NCBI GenBank assembly: GCA_035693785.1
Contig: DASSFZ010000338.1
Coordinates: 1-14,589 of the forward strand
DNA from: DASSFZ01 sp035693785
GTDB taxonomy: Bacteria; Chloroflexota; Anaerolineae; Fen-1058
Length of the DNA: 14,589 nt
Direction of reading: 5' to 3'
The position numbers and the translations under genes are program-made. This document shows positions 1 through 6,033 of this stretch, piece after piece (position 1 is the stretch's first letter; each line of letters starts with the position of its first letter). The notes under the pieces were generated by a model that worked only from the letters and a program-made list of their open reading frames with translations, was not told the DNA's origin and made no database searches.

Positions 1-174
1 CCGCCGCTGGAGAACTTCCACGCCATTCCGACGGTCTATCGCGGCCCGTACGAGTACAGCTCGCCCGAGGTGCAAGAGGACTGGCTGCCGCAGAATCGTT
101 ACCTGGACGGCGCCAAGCCGCAGAAGAAGATGCCCGCCGAAGTCGGGCTGGCTGCCGGCGCAGCCGGTGAGTAA
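1..174 (+). CDS. Cytochrome c oxidase subunit I, C-terminal end (partial)
   Basis: The window opens inside a reading frame whose last 57 codons end at TAA 172-174. The fragment contains PPLENF, an IPTV segment and a GPYEYS segment, which resemble the cytoplasmic tail after the last membrane helix of heme-copper oxidase subunit I (family tails often read SPPPEENF...IP.V). No catalytic helix is in the window, so the call rests on this tail and on subunits III and IV following directly. Subunit I carries the heme/Cu active site that reduces O2 to water. The tail ends in a flexible Ala/Gly-rich stretch. The gap to the subunit III start is 28 bp, consistent with one operon. Confidence 0.75.
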   Translation, partial: PPLENFHAIPTVYRGPYEYSSPEVQEDWLPQNRYLDGAKPQKKMPAEVGLAAGAAGE

Positions 175-202
175 CTCGACGTCGGTTCAGAGGAGAGTGT
201 CT

Positions 203-796
203 ATGTCACACACCACCGCATCCGAGCCTCACGCCACCCCCATCTGGCAAGGGATACCCACGACCAAGTTTGCCATGTGGCTGTTCCTGGCGTCGGAGGT
301 CATGTTCTTCGCCGGGCTGATCGGCGCATACATTGTGCTGCGCAGCGGCGCGCCGGAATGGCCGGTCGTTTCGGAAATCCTCAACGTCCCGCTGGTGGCC
401 GGCAACACCTTCATCCTGATTGTGAGCAGCGTGACGATGGTGCGCGCCTTCGCGGCGATCGAGGACGGCAACCCACAAGGCATGCGCCGCATGCTGATCG
501 CCACCGCCGCGCTGGGCACGATCTTCCTGAGCATACAGGCGGTCGAGTGGAGCGCGCTGCTGAGCGAAGGCACAAGTCCCAGCACCAGCGTGTTCGGCTC
601 GGTCTTCTTCACGCTGACGGGCTTCCACGGCCTGCACGTCCTAGGGGGCGTCCTCACGCTGGTGGTCGTGATCGTCAACGCCTTTCGAGGTGCTTTCACT
701 CAAGCCAGCCATGGAGGCGTCGAATTGATGGGGCTGTACTGGCACTTCGTCGACGTGGTGTGGATTTTCTTGTTTACGATCCTCTACTTGATATGA
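203..796 (+). CDS. ctaE: Cytochrome c oxidase subunit III
   Basis: This 197-residue integral membrane protein matches the short bacterial form of heme-copper oxidase subunit III, which stabilises subunit I in the O2-reducing complex. Visible family motifs are MWLFLASEVMFFAGLIGAY (about residues 25-43), GFHGLHVLGG near residues 145-154, and the closing YWHFVDVVWIFLF. Hydrophobic helices lie at about 23-46, 61-82, 97-117, 128-163 and 175-196, giving about five spans. I chose ATG 203 because AGAGGAG lies just upstream at 189-195. A GTG at 167 is in frame but would overlap the subunit I stop and adds a tail with no family character. The next gene follows after a 9-bp repeat array. Confidence 0.95.
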   Translation: MSHTTASEPHATPIWQGIPTTKFAMWLFLASEVMFFAGLIGAYIVLRSGAPEWPVVSEILNVPLVAGNTFILIVSSVTMVRAFAAIEDGNPQGMRRMLIATAALGTIFLSIQAVEWSALLSEGTSPSTSVFGSVFFTLTGFHGLHVLGGVLTLVVVIVNAFRGAFTQASHGGVELMGLYWHFVDVVWIFLFTILYLI

Positions 797-827
797 GCTG
801 CATGCGTTCCTGGAGTACATTCTTGAC

Positions 828-871
828 AAGGAACTCAAGGAACTCTAAGGAACTCAGGGAACTCAGGGAGG
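828..871. repeat. 9-bp tandem repeat array A1 (AAGGAACTC-like)
   Basis: Four consecutive units read AAGGAACTC (828-836), AAGGAACTC (837-845, then one extra T), AAGGAACTC (847-855) and AGGGAACTC (856-864). A partial unit (865-871) merges into GGGAGGG, the likely ribosome binding site for ATG 878. This is the first of a family found in most spacers up to about 8170. It fills the whole gap between subunits III and IV. Confidence 0.9.
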
Positions 872-877
872 GCTTCC

Positions 878-1165
878 ATGGCCGAAACGTCAATTGTGCA
901 CCGACGCCCCAATTACATTCTCGTCTTCGTCTTCCTGGGGCTGCTGACTGCCGTCGAGGTTGGCGTCGCTTTTACCGGGCTGCCTAAGCCGGTCCAAGTG
1001 CCGCTCCTGGTGGCGCTGGCGATCGCCAAGGCGACGCTGGTAGGGATGTATTACATGCATTTACGGTTCGAGGGGCGTGTGCTGCGATTCATCGCCGTCG
1101 GGCCGTTGTTGCTGGCGATCATCCTGACGCTGCCGCCGCTCGTCGATTCCATCAGTCATCACTGA
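878..1165 (+). CDS. ctaF: Cytochrome c oxidase subunit IV (CtaF/CyoD-type)
   Basis: This 95-residue protein has three hydrophobic helices (about 13-32, 40-60, 70-88). Its segment KATLVGMYYMHLRFE (51-65) is the hallmark of the prokaryotic subunit IV family, small non-catalytic subunits that help assemble the oxidase. Length and the order subunit I-III-IV fit that family. ATG 878 follows GGGAGGG at 865-871. The TGA stop (1163-1165) touches the inverted repeat starting at 1165, so the spacer repeat begins exactly at the end of the gene. Confidence 0.88.
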   Translation: MAETSIVHRRPNYILVFVFLGLLTAVEVGVAFTGLPKPVQVPLLVALAIAKATLVGMYYMHLRFEGRVLRFIAVGPLLLAIILTLPPLVDSISHH

Positions 1166-1260
1166 GTTCCTTCAGCTCCTTAAGTTCCTTTTGGCTGAAG
1201 GAACTGAGGGAACTGCGGGGAACCGCCGCAGACAGCGGGCGAGGGCAGGCTGAGGGAACT
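1165..1260. repeat. 9-bp repeat array A2 with inverted arms (hairpin)
   Basis: Inverted units (AGTTCCTTCAG, 1165-1175, then CTCCTT and AAGTTCCTT) come first, followed by direct units (CTGAAGGAACT, 1195-1205, then GAGGGAACTG). The two named 11-mers are perfect reverse complements with a 19-nt loop. A shorter GC hairpin (CTGCGG...CCGCAG) follows near 1214-1232. The last unit, GAGGGAACT (1252-1260), directly abuts the ATG of the next gene and contains its only purine-rich ribosome-binding-like sequence. Confidence 0.85.
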
Positions 1261-1806
1261 ATGGTTTCCATCCGAACACACCTTCGTGTTCCGAAGACAC
1301 GCGCCGGCTGGCTGATGGGCGGCATCTCGGCGCTGGTTGTGCTCAGCGTGGCGGTTCTGCTCGCGGCGCCGCGCGGCGAAACGCCGGGCAGGTTCGATGT
1401 GTCTGCCTTGCCGCGACTGAACGCCGCCCTCAACGGCGCCAGCGCGATCCTGCTCGTCGCCGCTTACTTCTTCATCCGTCATCGCCGGGTGAAAGCCCAT
1501 CGCGCGTGCATGCTGTCCGCCTTCGCCGTGTCGGCGCTGTTCCTGATGTCCTACGTCATTTATCATATCTTTGCCGGCTCGGTTCCGTTTGCCGGGCCGG
1601 GATGGATCCGGCCGATCTATTTCGCCGTCCTCATCTCGCATATGGCTCTCGCCGCGCTCGTCTTGCCGCTGGCCTTGACGACGCTGTACCGCGCCTGGCG
1701 GGGCCGGTTCGTTCGACATCGGCAGATGGCACGCTGGACGCTCCCGATCTGGCTTTACGTGTCGGTGAGTGGGGTGGCGGTCTACCTGATGCTGTATCAC
1801 TTGTGA
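1261..1806 (+). CDS. DUF420 membrane protein, CtaM-like oxidase maturation factor
   Basis: This 181-residue protein has five hydrophobic helices (about 16-35, 55-72, 84-104, 118-140, 160-178). It matches the DUF420 family: LPRLNAALNGASAILL, a K-AHRACMLSAF segment, FLMSYVIYH, the short loop PFAGPGWIRPIYF, and LPIWLYVSVSGVAVYLMLY at the end. Conserved-looking histidines are H80, H102, H127 and H153, candidate heme or metal ligands. The family includes Bacillus/Staphylococcus CtaM, needed for maturation of aa3-type oxidase, and the position right after subunit IV supports that role. The start is ATG 1261; GAGGG at 1252-1256, part of the spacer repeat, is the only Shine-Dalgarno-like sequence. 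Confidence 0.88.
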   Translation: MVSIRTHLRVPKTRAGWLMGGISALVVLSVAVLLAAPRGETPGRFDVSALPRLNAALNGASAILLVAAYFFIRHRRVKAHRACMLSAFAVSALFLMSYVIYHIFAGSVPFAGPGWIRPIYFAVLISHMALAALVLPLALTTLYRAWRGRFVRHRQMARWTLPIWLYVSVSGVAVYLMLYHL

Positions 1807-1809
1807 ACT

Positions 1810-1888
1810 ACGAGGAACTCAAGGAACTGAAGGAACTGGGGATAAGGAACTCAAGGGACTAAAGGAACTGAGGGAACTGGAGGGACTC
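1810..1888. repeat. 9-bp tandem repeat array A3
   Basis: A run of mostly direct units (GAGGAACTC, AAGGAACTG, AAGGAACTG, then AAGGAACTC, AAGGGACT, AAAGGAACTG, AGGGAACTG, GAGGGACTC) fills the gap between the DUF420 stop and ATG 1892. Only one strand orientation is present, so no strong hairpin is expected. The last GGAGGGA (1879-1885) is placed to act as the ribosome binding site of the next gene. Confidence 0.9.
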
Positions 1889-1891
1889 GCG

Positions 1892-3685
1892 ATGACTATC
1901 GTCACCACGCCCGTCACCGACTCTGCCCCCGCCCGCGCCTGGCAGTCCGGGCCGCTTTATCGCAAGATTCTCATCCCGACCGACAACTCCGAGCTGTGCC
2001 ACGCGGGGATCGATTGGGCGATCGAGTTCGCCCGCGCCTGGGATGCGACGCTCGTCGGCAACCACGTCTACGCCGCCCGGCTGCACGACGATCGCTTCCG
2101 GCAGCTCGAGATCGGCCTGCCCGCACGCTTCCAGACCGACGAAGAGATCGCGCGCCAGCGCAAGATTCACGACAAGCTCATCGAGCAGGGACTCATCCTG
2201 ATCTCCGACTCGTTCCTCGACGTGCTGAACAAGCGCGGCGAGGAGAACAACCTGAAGATCGAACGGAAGTTAATGGAAGGCATTCACTTCGAGCAGTTGG
2301 CGAAGGACGTCAACTCAGGCGACTACGATCTCGTCGTGATGGGGGGGCACGGTATCGGGCAGGTCAAGCGATCGCAACTCGGGTCGGTCACCAGCCGCGT
2401 CGCCCGACTGATCACGGCCGACATGCTGGTGATGAAGCAGAAGGAGCGGTCATTGAGCGGTGGCAAGATTCTCGTGTGCGTAGACTCGTCGGCTTACTGC
2501 TTCGTCGCGCTGCGAAAAGCCCTGCGGCTCGCGCAGACCTTCGGCGCGACCGTCCATGTCGTCGGCGCGTTCGACCCGTTCTATCACTACGCCGCGTTCA
2601 ACAACATTCGCTACGTGCTATCGTACCAGGCCGGCAAAGTGTTCAAGTTCGAGGAGCAGGAGGAGCTGCACAACAACATCATCGATCGTGGCCTGCGCAA
2701 GGTGTGCGAGGCCAACCTGATGCGCGCCGAGAAAGTGGCTCAAGAAGAGTGCCTGCCGATCACGACCGAGGTGCTCGTCGGCAAGCCGTTCAATAAGATC
2801 CTGGAGTGGTGCGAGAAGGAGAATCCCGATCTGGTCGTGATCGGACGCTGGGGGGCGCATCACGTCGAGGGCGCCGACATGGGATCGAACACCGAGAATC
2901 TGCTGCGCCAATGCGCGTGCAACCTGCTCATCGTCGGCGCGGCTGACGCGAAGCCGTACGACATCCCGACACTCGAAGAATACGAGGAAGAACCGCTCGA
3001 ATGGGACGACGACGCGCTGAAGCTCATTCTGCGCGCACCGCCGTTCGCGCAGTCGATGGCGAAGGCATCGGTCGAGGAATACGCGCGCAAAGAGGGCTAC
3101 ACGCGTATCACGCTCGACCTGCTGCACGGCGCGTTAATGGGCATCCTGCCGCCCTCGGCCAAGCATCTGATGGGGCTGGAGGCCGAAGACCGCAAGATCG
3201 CGGAGGCCCGCAAGTCCGCCCGCTCCCCGATCGAAGAGTATGTGCCGCACGAGCGCGCCTTCCCCTGGACGCAGGAGGCGCTCGACCGCGTGAGCAGCCG
3301 CGTGCCGGCCTTCGTCCGTCCGATTGCGATGCTGGCGATGGAGCGCTACGCGCGCGAGAAACAGTTGCCCGAAGTGACGCTGGACGTGACGATCGAAGTC
3401 GCCAAGCGGTTGGGGTACGCTGGCGACGATGGCGTGCAGCCGTCGATGCCGTGGACGGATGAGGCGCTGGTTCGGTTGGAGCGCGTGCCCAAGTTCGAAC
3501 GGCAGATGGTGCGTCAGATGGTCGAGAGTCTGGCGCACGATGCCGGACATTCGGCGATCAATTACGAAGTGGCCGATCAAATGCTCGCCAAAGTGCGTGA
3601 GATGTGGGAGGCGCAGAGCGAAGGCGCGTTCGGGTATTTCAAGGGGATGGCGGGGAACGGTGAAGAAGGGAAGTCAGGGAACTGA
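1892..3685 (+). CDS. Tandem universal stress protein fused to three PCP_red-like domains
   Basis: The 597-residue soluble protein has three parts. UspA domain 1 (about 24-182) starts KILIPTDNS and has the nucleotide-loop-like GGHGIGQVKRSQLGS at 151-165. UspA domain 2 (about 191-350) starts KILVCVDSS and has GRWGAHHVEGADMGS at 318-332. After an acidic linker (360-370) come three copies of a 45-50 residue helical module: 370-415, 458-508 and 519-570. Each opens W(T/D)x(E/D)AL, has P-x-F and then an E-x-Y/L-A segment, as in the PCP_red domain at the C terminus of ChlB/BchB. Usp domains bind ATP/AMP and act in stress signalling; the job of PCP_red outside protochlorophyllide reductase is not settled. 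ATG 1892 follows repeat-derived GGAGGG. The last codons (EEGKSGN) run into the next repeat array. Confidence 0.85.
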   Translation: MTIVTTPVTDSAPARAWQSGPLYRKILIPTDNSELCHAGIDWAIEFARAWDATLVGNHVYAARLHDDRFRQLEIGLPARFQTDEEIARQRKIHDKLIEQGLILISDSFLDVLNKRGEENNLKIERKLMEGIHFEQLAKDVNSGDYDLVVMGGHGIGQVKRSQLGSVTSRVARLITADMLVMKQKERSLSGGKILVCVDSSAYCFVALRKALRLAQTFGATVHVVGAFDPFYHYAAFNNIRYVLSYQAGKVFKFEEQEELHNNIIDRGLRKVCEANLMRAEKVAQEECLPITTEVLVGKPFNKILEWCEKENPDLVVIGRWGAHHVEGADMGSNTENLLRQCACNLLIVGAADAKPYDIPTLEEYEEEPLEWDDDALKLILRAPPFAQSMAKASVEEYARKEGYTRITLDLLHGALMGILPPSAKHLMGLEAEDRKIAEARKSARSPIEEYVPHERAFPWTQEALDRVSSRVPAFVRPIAMLAMERYAREKQLPEVTLDVTIEVAKRLGYAGDDGVQPSMPWTDEALVRLERVPKFERQMVRQMVESLAHDAGHSAINYEVADQMLAKVREMWEAQSEGAFGYFKGMAGNGEEGKSGN

Positions 3686-3692
3686 AGGAATT
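3662..3692. repeat. Degenerate 9-bp repeat A4 overlapping a CDS 3' end
   Basis: Decayed units (GAAGAAGGG, AAGTCAGGGAACTG, AAGGAATTC) begin inside the last codons of the universal-stress fusion gene and continue into the spacer. The array thus supplies the terminal residues and the stop codon of that gene. Confidence 0.65.
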
Positions 3693-3708
3693 CACAGGAG
3701 GAGTGCTC

Positions 3709-3939
3709 ATGGCATCACTCAGTTTTGCACAGGACATCCGGCCGTTGTTCCGCGAGACCGACGTCGAGGAGATGATCGATGTGGCCGGCTTCGATCTCTC
3801 CAGGTACGAGGATGTTCGCGATCGCGCACTGGACATCTACGAGCGCCTGGGCGACGGTTCGATGCCCTGCGATGGGGCCTGGCCGGCCGATCAGGTCGCC
3901 AGGTTCAAGCAATGGATGGACGACGGCATGGCGCCGTGA
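3709..3939 (+). CDS. Conserved-looking 76-residue soluble protein
   Basis: I do not recognise a named family. The protein has the pattern FAQDIRPLFRETD (6-18), FDLSRYEDVRDRA (28-40), MPCDGAWP (52-59) and FKQWMDDGM (66-74). FxxDIRPLF...MPxxxxWxxxxxxxFxxWxxxG also occurs in short cytochrome-like or heme-domain tails of planctomycete and actinobacterial proteins, but no CxxCH is present here and the only cysteine is C54. No signal peptide or membrane helix is visible. I chose ATG 3709 because AGGAGG lies at 3696-3701; a GTG at 3703 is in frame but too close to that site. It sits 23 bp after the Usp/PCP_red gene, so co-transcription is likely. Confidence 0.7.
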   Translation: MASLSFAQDIRPLFRETDVEEMIDVAGFDLSRYEDVRDRALDIYERLGDGSMPCDGAWPADQVARFKQWMDDGMAP

Positions 3940-3972
3940 GGAAGCGGCGCTCGCGTGCCAGGCATTCTTGGA

Positions 3973-3993
3973 GGGCAGGGCTAAGACCTGCCC
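3973..3993. repeat. GC hairpin GGGCAGG/CCTGCCC
   Basis: A perfect 7-bp inverted repeat (3973-3979 with 3987-3993) encloses a 7-nt loop, in the gap before the truncated mrp copy. It is followed by GTACACTTTG, so it is a weak terminator candidate at best. Its TAAGACCTGCCC half resembles a dispersed intergenic palindrome more than a classical terminator. It could mark the end of the upstream oxidase/Usp transcript. Confidence 0.5.
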
Positions 3994-4016
3994 GTACACT
4001 TTGTTGAGCGACTCAT

Positions 4017-4259
4017 GTGGAAACACGTCGCGCCGGCGACAAATTGAATGTGCTCGGCCAAGTCCTCGCCCAACGCGAGCGCGTGGCTGTGCGCCTGTCA
4101 CACATCAGGCGAGTCGTCGCGGTCATGAGCGGCAAGGGCGGCGTCGGCAAGTCGGCGCTGGCGGCAAACCTGGCGGCGGCGCTGGCGATGCAGGGTAGGG
4201 CGGTCGGCGTGCTCGACGCCGACATTCACGGCGCTTCAGCGGCGATGATCGGCGCGCGC
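4017..4259 (+). pseudogene. Truncated 5' copy of Mrp-type ATPase gene
   Basis: A GTG-started frame encodes an N terminus (METRRAGDK...NVLGQVLAQRER) and a full Walker A site, SGKGGVGKS, then LDADIHGAS. It parallels the intact gene at 5065-5958 for about 71 codons. By hand alignment about 27 of about 213 bases differ plus one 3-bp gap, most differences at third codon positions. Similarity stops abruptly after GGCGCGCGC (4259; 5340 in the intact copy), where the toxin-antitoxin segment begins. The frame then runs through unrelated sequence to 4337. The product would lack the catalytic half of the ATPase. The silent-biased divergence suggests this was a working paralogue before truncation. A fresh insertion duplication is the alternative. 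Confidence 0.85.
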
Positions 4260-4286
4260 AAAAGAAATCGCCGCTGGAGAGCGGCG
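4260..4286 (-). terminator. Intrinsic terminator of the minus-strand toxin-antitoxin operon
   Basis: Read on the minus strand, CGCCGCT-CTCC-AGCGGCG (4286-4269) is a perfect 7-bp stem with a 4-nt loop. It is followed at once by ATTTCTTTT (4268-4260), a U-rich tail. It lies 32 bp beyond the toxin stop codon. This is the clearest rho-independent terminator in the window and marks the distal edge of the inserted module. Confidence 0.8.
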
Positions 4287-4318
4287 GTTCAAGATTACTC
4301 ACGTGTCTGCTGCCAGCG

Positions 4319-4684
4319 TCAACTCAGAGGCAGGTAAACGATTCTATCGCGGTATTCGTCTTCAAGTGATGCTGCCCAAATCAGCAACAATTCTTCAATG
4401 GTTGCGCCGATGCCCATGTCCGGGTTCAGTTCAAAGATACCTGGAATATGCCGACCTTCCGCCAGATGATCGCGCAAATGCCGAGGCATGGACTTGCGGT
4501 TGTTTGTGACCAGGATGAAGGTGTTGGCTTCGCACCAAAGCAGAATATCCGGATCGCGTGTCCTCGCAGGCGGCGCGCCCGGCGAGCCAATGTTCCAAAC
4601 TACCAACGTCGGCTCACGTTTCAGTAATTCGCGGCGGAACAGCGGGTCAACATTCTCGTCCAGCAAATAACGAATGTTGCTCAT
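4319..4684 (-). CDS. DUF5615 PIN-like toxin
   Basis: This 121-residue protein opens with IRYLLDENVDPLF (4-16; D9, E10), followed by RDPDILLWCEAN (43-54; D44, D46, E52) and LVTNNRKSMPRHL (58-70). That order matches DUF5615 PIN-like proteins, small Mg-dependent RNase-fold toxins normally paired with a DUF433 antitoxin. In many PIN proteins the third site reads ThD; here it is TNN, so an acidic ligand is replaced by asparagine, apparently a subfamily trait rather than decay. It starts 7 bp after the antitoxin stop, as expected for a two-gene operon, and is followed by a terminator at 4260-4286. Codon use is less GC-biased than in neighbouring operon genes, supporting transfer. Confidence 0.87.
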   Translation of the reverse strand: MSNIRYLLDENVDPLFRRELLKREPTLVVWNIGSPGAPPARTRDPDILLWCEANTFILVTNNRKSMPRHLRDHLAEGRHIPGIFELNPDMGIGATIEELLLIWAASLEDEYRDRIVYLPLS

Positions 4685-4691
4685 GGAGTGG

Positions 4692-5012
4692 TCATGCTTC
4701 TTGACGTTCTGCTTTCAAAGCACGCAAGTGTACCACTACCGGCGGAGGATTGCGGTCTTGCTCTTCCCGCATCCGGCGACCATATTCCAGCCAATCCGTC
4801 AGATAAGCGTCAATTTTCTCGCGGTTGTGCAAGTAGTAGAGAATCGTGGCGTAAATCTGCTCGAGAGTCAACGTGGGGAAGCGCCGAGCGATGGCTTCAG
4901 GAGTCTGATCACGGTGAATGTACTCGTAAAGCACCGACTCAATGCCGACTCGATGATCTTTTATTCGAATGTCATCAGGTGCGAGGAAGTCGAAATAGTC
5001 TTCAAGTTGCAT
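4692..5012 (-). CDS. DUF433 antitoxin
   Basis: This 106-residue protein begins MQLEDYFDFLAPDDIRIKDH (1-20), then RVGIESVLYEYI, TPEAIARRFPTLTLEQIYA (37-55) and TILYYLHNREKIDAYL. This is the DUF433 antitoxin pattern, a small winged-helix-like DNA-binding region in which RIKxxRVxIE and the PTL segment are conserved. ATG 5012 matches the usual family start. An upstream in-frame ATG at 5066 would overlap the divergent mrp start and the -10 box, so I reject it. The C terminus is charged and probably binds the toxin. Such antitoxins usually repress their own promoter; the TATAAT at 5055-5050 lies 38 bp upstream. Confidence 0.87.
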   Translation of the reverse strand: MQLEDYFDFLAPDDIRIKDHRVGIESVLYEYIHRDQTPEAIARRFPTLTLEQIYATILYYLHNREKIDAYLTDWLEYGRRMREEQDRNPPPVVVHLRALKAERQEA

Positions 5013-5029
5013 GGCTTTCACCCCAAGCG

Positions 5030-5057
5030 TCGAAATGGCTTTAACGTGAATTATACT
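5030..5057 (+). promoter_or_regulatory. Candidate promoter for the intact mrp gene
   Basis: TATACT at 5052-5057 is one base from the sigma-70-type -10 consensus. TCGAAA at 5030-5035 (four of six -35 bases) lies 16 bp upstream. Transcription would start near 5064-5065, at or next to the mrp ATG, giving a leaderless or nearly leaderless transcript. This would explain why no Shine-Dalgarno sequence precedes 5065. It overlaps the minus-strand -10 box. Confidence 0.45.
5050..5055 (-). promoter_or_regulatory. -10 box of the toxin-antitoxin operon
   Basis: On the minus strand the sequence is TATAAT, a perfect -10 hexamer, 38 bp before the DUF433 start codon. A -35 is not clear: TTGACC (5083-5078) is present but 22 bp away. 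The site overlaps the plus-strand -10 candidate, so the two transcripts probably compete. Confidence 0.55.
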
Positions 5058-5064
5058 ACAAAGC

Positions 5065-5958
5065 ATGGAAACTTATGGGTCAAATTCATCCGTGACTAAT
5101 CATAGCGCCGTACACGACAAATCTAACGTCCTCGGCCAGGTGCATGCCCAACGCGAGCGCGTCGCTGCGCGACTGGCGCACATTCAGCGCGTCGTCGCAG
5201 TGATGAGCGGCAAGGGCGGCGTCGGCAAGTCGGCGCTGACGGCGAATCTGGCGGCGGCGTTGGCGATGCAGGGTAGGGCGGTCGGGGTGCTCGACGCCGA
5301 CATCCACGGGGCTTCGGCAGCGGCGATGCTCGGCGCGCGCGGACAGCGAGTGGTGATTGGCGAGAACGGTGCGCGACCGGCGATCGGCGTCGCCGATATA
5401 CGCGTCATGTCGATGGATCTCTTCCTGAGTGATGAGGATGACCCGGTCACGTGGCGTCATCCGGGCGGGCTGGCGGCCGATACATTCGTGTGGCGTGGCA
5501 CGCTGGAGGCCAACGCACTGCGCGAGTTCCTGTCCGATACGGATTGGGGAGAATTAGACTTCCTGTTAATCGATATGCCGCCCGGCGCGGATCGCTTCGA
5601 GACGCTGATGCGACTGGTCCCGAATCTCTCCGGCGCGCTCGTCGTCACGATCCCCTCGCAGGTTTCGCATCTGGTCGTGCGGCGTGCGATTGCGGCGGCG
5701 CGACAGGCGGACGCCCGCTTGTTGGGTCTGGTGGAAAACATGGCCGGACTGGCGGAGGGAGAGGTCACACACGAGTTGTTCCCGAATGGGAGGGGAGAGG
5801 ACTTCGCCGCAGAGGTGGACGTGCCTTACTTGGGGCGTGTGCCGTTTGACCCGCAGTTGGCGCGGACGACCGACTCCGGCCGGCCCTTCGTCATCGAACA
5901 CGCCGAGAGCAGGGCAGGGCGAGCGATCCTGGAGATCGCGGCGGTTCTTGAGCGCTGA
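5065..5958 (+). CDS. Mrp/NBP35-type P-loop ATPase lacking the CxxC motif
   Basis: The 297-residue soluble protein has a deviant Walker A, GKGGVGKS (49-56), LDADIHGAS (76-84), LLIDMPPG (167-174), then GLVENMAGL (221-229) and a VPYLGRVPFDPQL segment. It belongs to the Mrp/ApbC/NBP35 family, ATP-dependent Fe-S cluster carriers. Canonical members have CPxC right after ENM; here the stretch reads AGLAEGEVTHELF, and the whole protein has no cysteine. It therefore cannot hold a bridging cluster in the usual way and may act as a ParA-like partner or assembly ATPase. The start at ATG 5065 lacks a Shine-Dalgarno; GTG 5092 is an alternative. Its N-terminal third is duplicated at 4017-4259. Confidence 0.85.
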   Translation: METYGSNSSVTNHSAVHDKSNVLGQVHAQRERVAARLAHIQRVVAVMSGKGGVGKSALTANLAAALAMQGRAVGVLDADIHGASAAAMLGARGQRVVIGENGARPAIGVADIRVMSMDLFLSDEDDPVTWRHPGGLAADTFVWRGTLEANALREFLSDTDWGELDFLLIDMPPGADRFETLMRLVPNLSGALVVTIPSQVSHLVVRRAIAAARQADARLLGLVENMAGLAEGEVTHELFPNGRGEDFAAEVDVPYLGRVPFDPQLARTTDSGRPFVIEHAESRAGRAILEIAAVLER

Positions 5959-6002
5959 AGGAAACGAGGGAACTAGAGGAACTGAAGGAACTAAAGGAAC
6001 TC
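5956..6002. repeat. 9-bp tandem repeat array A5
   Basis: Units read GAAGGAAACG, AGGGAACTAG, AGGAACTG, AAGGAACTA and AAGGAACTC, beginning at the mrp stop codon. The last AGGAACTC (5995-6002) is a perfect reverse complement of GAGTTCCT at 6020-6027, so the array can fold onto the leader of the next gene. Confidence 0.85.
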
Positions 6003-6016
6003 AGTCTCCTCAATTT

Positions 6017-6031
6017 CAGGAGTTCCTCCTG
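6017..6031 (+). promoter_or_regulatory. Ribosome binding site inside a palindrome
   Basis: CAGGAG-TTC-CTCCTG is a perfect 6-bp inverted repeat with a 3-nt loop, two bases before ATG 6034. AGGAG (6018-6022) is the only Shine-Dalgarno candidate for that gene. It can be hidden either by this hairpin or by pairing of 6020-6027 with repeat 5995-6002. This suggests translation control, but no experiment is visible here. Confidence 0.5.
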
Positions 6032-6033
6032 CC

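Noticed and set aside
4692..5066. Longer DUF433 start at 5066
   Set aside because: It would place the TATAAT box inside the gene and overlap the mrp start; the family normally begins near MQLEDYF at 5012.
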